From NCBI RefSeq assembly GCF_014195535.1, contig NZ_JACIBY010000015.1, positions 1 through 64,000 on the forward strand: a stretch of DNA of 64,000 bases, read 5' to 3'. A program made the position numbers and the translations under genes. A model generated the notes under the pieces. It was not told where the DNA came from and ran no database searches. It saw only the letters and a list, made by a program, of their open reading frames with translations. Shown here piece by piece: positions 60,311 to 64,000 of this stretch; within the stretch, counting starts at the first letter, position 1, and each line of letters begins with the position of its first letter. This stretch comes from Runella defluvii (GTDB taxonomy: Bacteria; Bacteroidota; Bacteroidia; Cytophagales; Spirosomataceae).

Positions 60311-61687
60311 ATGCCGAATAAACGCTGGATTCTTTGTGCTTGTATTGTCATTCTGGCAAGTTGGAAACCTTCTTTTGCTCAAAAAAAACTACGAATTGAA
60401 GCTAAAATTGCCAATATAAAACCCATGCGGCTGATTTTGGCGCAGTATTTTGCAGGGCAACAAATGCCCGTAGATACCGCTATTTTGGGCGCCGACGGCC
60501 GTGTAGTTTGGCAGACCGATGCCATTCCCGAAGGCGTTTGTCGGATTGTAGGGTTAGGAAAAGGGCTTGATATTTTTGTGACGGGTTCGCAACAGTTTTC
60601 CTTTGAAGCCGATTACAAAGACCTGATTGCTAGTATTCGTTTCAAAAACTCCCCCGAAAATACCCTGTTTTTTGATTACCAACGAGAACTACGGCGGCGC
60701 TACCAAGCGGCATTGGCGGAGCGTCAGCGGATGGGGATAAAAGAGGACTCAGACCCGCGCTGGAAAAATCGTTTTCAAGAACTCAATCAACAAGTGAAGA
60801 AGTTTGTTGACTCACTTTATCAAAAACACCCTACCTACTTGAGCACGCGTTTTTTGAAAAGTTACCAAGAACCTAACTTGCCCATTTTGCCCGTTCAGAA
60901 ATTATCGGCCAAAGATTCTCTGTATTTGCGAAACTACGCGTGGGAGCATTTCTTTGATAACGCTTTTCTTTCCGACGAACGAATGGTTTATACCTCCACC
61001 GTTCCCGCGCGCTTTGAACGCTTTTTGAAAGCGCTGCCTCAATTTGAAAAAGAGCATCGCCGCAAGTTAGTAGAGGGGCTTATTCAGAAAACCAAAGGAA
61101 CGACCGAACTTCGCAAATACATCATTGGAGGGCTTGCCCAAAGGGTTGAATTAACATCTAATCCAGATTTTGACCAGCTTTTTGAGCAAATTGTGGATAA
61201 CTATGTGGAAAACGATACAAAATTGTGGGATGCGAGTACTTTGCAGCGATTAAAAGAACTAAAAACCATAAAGGCCAATGTTGCTATTGGAAACACATTT
61301 CCTAAAATACCTCTCTCGACGGTGGACGGAAAGGCGTTTCATTGGGAAGATATCCACAGCGATTACACCCTTCTTTTCTTTTTTGACCCAGGGTGCACAC
61401 ATTGCCGAGAGGCTACGCCAGCGTTGGTGACAATGGCCAAACAATACGCCAATAAAATGAATGTAGTAGCCATTACGCTCGACCCCAACGAGGCGCAATG
61501 GAAGGCGTTTATCAATCAATTCCAAACCGAAGACTTTGTCAACGTCAGGGATTCAGCTCGCTCGATTGAGTTTCATAAACTAGGGGTCATAGAATACCCC
61601 ACTATTTATCTGCTCGACCGAGACAAAAAAATAGTGGGGCGTTGGTTGAAAGTAGAAGAACTTCCGTCTTATCTGGTCAGTCGGTAA
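60311..61687 (+). CDS. Exported thioredoxin-fold protein (DUF5106/TlpA-like)
   Basis: A 458-residue exported protein: signal peptide (RWILCACIVILASWKPSFAQ), a beta-rich N-terminal domain (DUF4369-like), a helical middle, and a C-terminal thioredoxin-like domain with CTHC (Cys362, Cys365) in LLFFFDPGCTHCREATP. The cis-Pro region EYPTIYLLDRDKKIVGRW is present. It probably acts as a periplasmic thiol-disulfide reductase, as do many TlpA/ResA-like Bacteroidota proteins. The ATG at 60311 is chosen because the signal begins there. Its 3' end overlaps the convergent barrel gene by 19 nt. Confidence 0.85.
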   Translation: MPNKRWILCACIVILASWKPSFAQKKLRIEAKIANIKPMRLILAQYFAGQQMPVDTAILGADGRVVWQTDAIPEGVCRIVGLGKGLDIFVTGSQQFSFEADYKDLIASIRFKNSPENTLFFDYQRELRRRYQAALAERQRMGIKEDSDPRWKNRFQELNQQVKKFVDSLYQKHPTYLSTRFLKSYQEPNLPILPVQKLSAKDSLYLRNYAWEHFFDNAFLSDERMVYTSTVPARFERFLKALPQFEKEHRRKLVEGLIQKTKGTTELRKYIIGGLAQRVELTSNPDFDQLFEQIVDNYVENDTKLWDASTLQRLKELKTIKANVAIGNTFPKIPLSTVDGKAFHWEDIHSDYTLLFFFDPGCTHCREATPALVTMAKQYANKMNVVAITLDPNEAQWKAFINQFQTEDFVNVRDSARSIEFHKLGVIEYPTIYLLDRDKKIVGRWLKVEELPSYLVSR

Positions 61688-62340
61688 GAAGCCGTGAGTT
61701 GAAGGCCGCTAAAACGTTGTTGAAAACGACTATCTCGTAATTGTGCTTCGCCAGGCACCGCATACGCAATGTACATATCGCTTACGCCTTGAATGCTGGC
61801 CAAATAACGTACGCCAATGGAAAGCTTGTTCAGATTGAGCGCGACCCCTGCATGGTAGCCAAACGCATAGGTACGATAGGGCGAAAAAGTAAGGGGTGTT
61901 GAAGAATATTGCGACAAGAAATTCTTGAGGTTGCTGTCGTCAAACAATTGCAACGAAATGAGCGGCCCGCCCGTAAATTCCAAACGTTTGTGTTTGTAGC
62001 CTAACGAAAGCGGAATGTCTAACTGCCCATATTGAATGGACGTTTTATTCGTGCTTCCTGTCGATTCTAGTTCCCCTCCCTTAACAGAAAGTAAAGCTTC
62101 GGCCTGTAAAAAAACATTTTCTGTGCTGCGCACATACGCACCTATTACGTAGCCTGCCTTGCTACTTCCTTGGGTGGTTATGGTTTCGGGTGTGGCCGAG
62201 CTTGACGTCGCCCGACGCCCAAGAAAATCATCTCCTCTGAGCTGCGAAATCTGTAATCCCGCCTTTAACCCCCACTCTGCTCGTTGGGCGTTTGCCCCCA
62301 AGGCCGTCAAAACACAAAAAGCGGCAAGTAATCGTTTCAT
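61669..62340 (-). CDS. Small outer membrane beta-barrel protein (PorT/OMP_b-brl-like)
   Basis: A 223-residue protein with signal peptide MKRLLAAFCVLTALGANAQ followed by alternating polar/hydrophobic strands (EWGLKAGLQISQL, AGYVIGAYVRST, FLQAEALLSVKGG) and a last strand LQLTASYRLTR. This is the layout of the 'porin family / outer membrane beta-barrel' proteins common in Bacteroidota. The function is unknown. It is convergent with and overlaps the thioredoxin-fold gene by 19 nt, and diverges from the FAD oxidoreductase gene. Confidence 0.8.
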   Translation of the reverse strand: MKRLLAAFCVLTALGANAQRAEWGLKAGLQISQLRGDDFLGRRATSSSATPETITTQGSSKAGYVIGAYVRSTENVFLQAEALLSVKGGELESTGSTNKTSIQYGQLDIPLSLGYKHKRLEFTGGPLISLQLFDDSNLKNFLSQYSSTPLTFSPYRTYAFGYHAGVALNLNKLSIGVRYLASIQGVSDMYIAYAVPGEAQLRDSRFQQRFSGLQLTASYRLTR

Positions 62341-62426
62341 AAAACTCCTTTTTATAGTTTTAAAATAGATAAGTAATTTTCTAGTTTCAAAGTTCACTAT
62401 CTTTTGCCCATAAATCCAACAAACGA

Positions 62427-64000
62427 ATGAAAAAACACCTATTGGTTTTACTTAGCGTTCTTATTCAGTATGCGTATCAAAGCCATGCGCAAGAGGTAGA
62501 TGTCTGTGTATATGGCGGAACATCGGCGGGCGTCATTGCTGCTTATACTGCGGCCAAATCAGGAAAAAAAGTCCTTTTGATTGAGCCTAGTCGGCATTTT
62601 GGCGGCCTTAGTTCGGGTGGACTGGGACAAACCGATATCGGAAATAAGTACGCAATTACGGGCGTGGCCCGCGATTTTTACCGTCGCATTGGCCAGCATT
62701 ACGGCAAATTTGAACAATGGACGTTTGAGCCACACGTTGCTGAGCAATTATTTAATGACTACATCAAAAAAGCTAACGTATCCGTTTGGCTCGAACATCG
62801 TTTGGTAAGAGTTCAAAAACAAGGAGAAAAAATTCAGGCCATTGAAGTAACTGCTTCCGAATCAAAAGGGGAAAAAGTACGTCTCGTAAAAGCTAAAATG
62901 TTTATCGACTGTACCTATGAAGGCGATTTGATGGCCCAAGCTGGAGTTAGTTACATCGTTGGACGTGAAGCCAATAGCCAATACAACGAAACTTGGAATG
63001 GGGTACAAATGCACGACAAGCACCAATTCCCCGAAGGTATTGACCCGTACAAAACTCCCAGTGATCCTTCAAGCGGATTGCTTTGGGGAATTTCCACGGC
63101 AGCGCTAGCCCCAACAGGTTCGGGTGATAAGCTATTGCAAGCCTATAATTTTCGGTTGTGTTTGACAAAAGACCCTGCCAATCGAATTCCGATTACCAAG
63201 CCAGCGCGCTATGATTCAACGATGTATGAATTGTTGTTGCGTCAAGTGGCCGTCGAGAAACCTGCGCACATCAACTGGGGGGTATTGCACATTGCTGATA
63301 TGCCCAATTCAAAGACGGATATTAACAACAAAGGAGGTCTTTCAACGGATATGATTGGTATGAATCATTCGTTTGCCGAAGCGGATTTCCAAACCCGAAA
63401 AAAAATCATCAAAGAGCACGAAGACTATACCAAGGGCTTTTTGTATTTCGTAGGTCACGACCCTAGAATGCCCCAACATTTGCGCCAACAAATGCTCGAA
63501 TGGGGATACCCCAAAGATGAGTACCTTGACAATAACCACTTTTCGCACCAAATCTACGTCCGTGAAGCGCGCCGAATGGTGGGAGAATACGTGATGACGC
63601 AGCATAATTGTGAAGGCCGAGAAATTGTAAAAGATGGTATCGGAATGGCGGCCTACACCATGGATTCGCACAACTGCCAGCGGATACTTTTCAAAAACCC
63701 TACTACGGGAAAAATGGAGGTTCGTAACGAGGGAGATGTGCAAGTGGGCGGTTTTCCCCCCTACCCGATTAGCTATCGGTCGTTGATTCCTCGCAAGGCG
63801 GAATGTCAAAATTTGTTTGTCCCCGTATGCTTGTCAGCGACGCACATTGCTTATGGCTCTATTCGGATGGAACCTGTATTTATGGCACTTGGGCAAGCGG
63901 CGGCGGTGGCGGCAGTTCAGGCCATCAACAGTAAAAAAGCTGTTCAAGAAATAGACATTGAAACACTTCAAAGAACGCTAAAAATCAATCCACTCGTGGA
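62427..64000 (+). CDS. FAD-dependent oxidoreductase, exported (partial at right edge)
   Basis: At least 524 residues are visible before the window ends. A signal peptide (HLLVLLSVLIQYAYQSHAQ) is followed by the dinucleotide-binding VYGGTSAGVIAAYTAAKSGK and PSRHFGGLSSGGLG, typical of the FAD_oxidored family of secreted Bacteroidota proteins often annotated as xanthan lyase-like. The segment MFIDCTYEGDLMAQAGV and the later EPVFMALGQAAAVAAVQA are also typical. It is probably a periplasmic sugar- or polyol-acting oxidase. The C-terminus is missing, so extra carbohydrate-binding parts cannot be judged. Confidence 0.87.
   Translation, partial: MKKHLLVLLSVLIQYAYQSHAQEVDVCVYGGTSAGVIAAYTAAKSGKKVLLIEPSRHFGGLSSGGLGQTDIGNKYAITGVARDFYRRIGQHYGKFEQWTFEPHVAEQLFNDYIKKANVSVWLEHRLVRVQKQGEKIQAIEVTASESKGEKVRLVKAKMFIDCTYEGDLMAQAGVSYIVGREANSQYNETWNGVQMHDKHQFPEGIDPYKTPSDPSSGLLWGISTAALAPTGSGDKLLQAYNFRLCLTKDPANRIPITKPARYDSTMYELLLRQVAVEKPAHINWGVLHIADMPNSKTDINNKGGLSTDMIGMNHSFAEADFQTRKKIIKEHEDYTKGFLYFVGHDPRMPQHLRQQMLEWGYPKDEYLDNNHFSHQIYVREARRMVGEYVMTQHNCEGREIVKDGIGMAAYTMDSHNCQRILFKNPTTGKMEVRNEGDVQVGGFPPYPISYRSLIPRKAECQNLFVPVCLSATHIAYGSIRMEPVFMALGQAAAVAAVQAINSKKAVQEIDIETLQRTLKINPLV

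Overview
The window is a chromosome segment of a member of the Bacteroidota, most likely the order Cytophagales (a Runella/Spirosomataceae-like organism is my inference). The signs are a SusC/SusD pair, a PorT-like protein of the type IX secretion/gliding family, a menaquinone methyltransferase, DUF4199 and DUF4920 proteins, S46 and M1 peptidases, few Shine-Dalgarno sequences, and promoters of the Bacteroidota type (TTG-N19/20-TAnnTTTG) in front of the rRNA operon and a tRNA gene.

Layout. Positions 1-500 hold the 5' end of a 16S rRNA gene read leftward, with three evenly spaced tandem promoters. From 0.56 to 6.7 kb come small metabolic genes: an AhpD-like protein, a GH63-type glucosidase, a secreted MTA/SAH nucleosidase and an acyl-CoA carboxylase beta chain. 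From 6.7 to 11.5 kb lie a small-protein/zeta-like P-loop pair and a four-gene surface-glycan cassette (GT2, GT4, PglC-like initiating transferase, PglD-like acyltransferase). From 11.5 to 18 kb come a holin-like membrane protein, ubiE/menG, porT, a 2OG-Fe(II) oxygenase, a chromate transporter and a DPP7-type peptidase. From 18 to 23 kb, leftward, are the GTPases Der and Era, an initiator tRNA gene (rightward), a lipoprotein phosphatase and a large TPR protein.

The intergenic stretch 23073-23640 is the most striking part. It is packed with DnaA-box-like nonamers, has an A+T-rich flank, lies about 2 kb from mnmG (gidA) and 4 kb from a near-perfect parS site, and sits where hand-counted G/C strand bias changes. 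I propose it as the chromosomal replication origin.

From 23.6 to 39.6 kb all genes read leftward: an Ig-like lipoprotein, mnmG, ybeY, a radical SAM protein, accD, an AlkD-like protein, and the second half of the division and cell wall cluster (murD-ftsW-murG-murC-ftsQ-ftsA-ftsZ). The first half (mraZ to mraY) is not in the window. From 39.7 to 49.5 kb come a cyclase-family hydrolase, a DUF2231/cytochrome/leucine-rich-repeat fusion with a secreted glycoside-hydrolase-like partner, a mobile-repeat-like inverted element, gcvH, a dihydroorotase homologue lacking metal ligands, a J-domain protein, and prfB with its programmed +1 frameshift. From 49.6 to 64 kb are susD/susC with a divergent DeoR-type regulator, a TPR protein, hpt, a HupE-like protein, an M1 peptidase, a thioredoxin-fold protein, a small beta-barrel protein and the start of an FAD-dependent oxidoreductase.

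Most of this is core, ordinary content. I do not see a clear undescribed defence or biosynthetic system. The best leads are the putative origin with its parS site, the rRNA promoter array, the 159-bp inverted element, the pseudo-dihydroorotase and the zeta-like pair.
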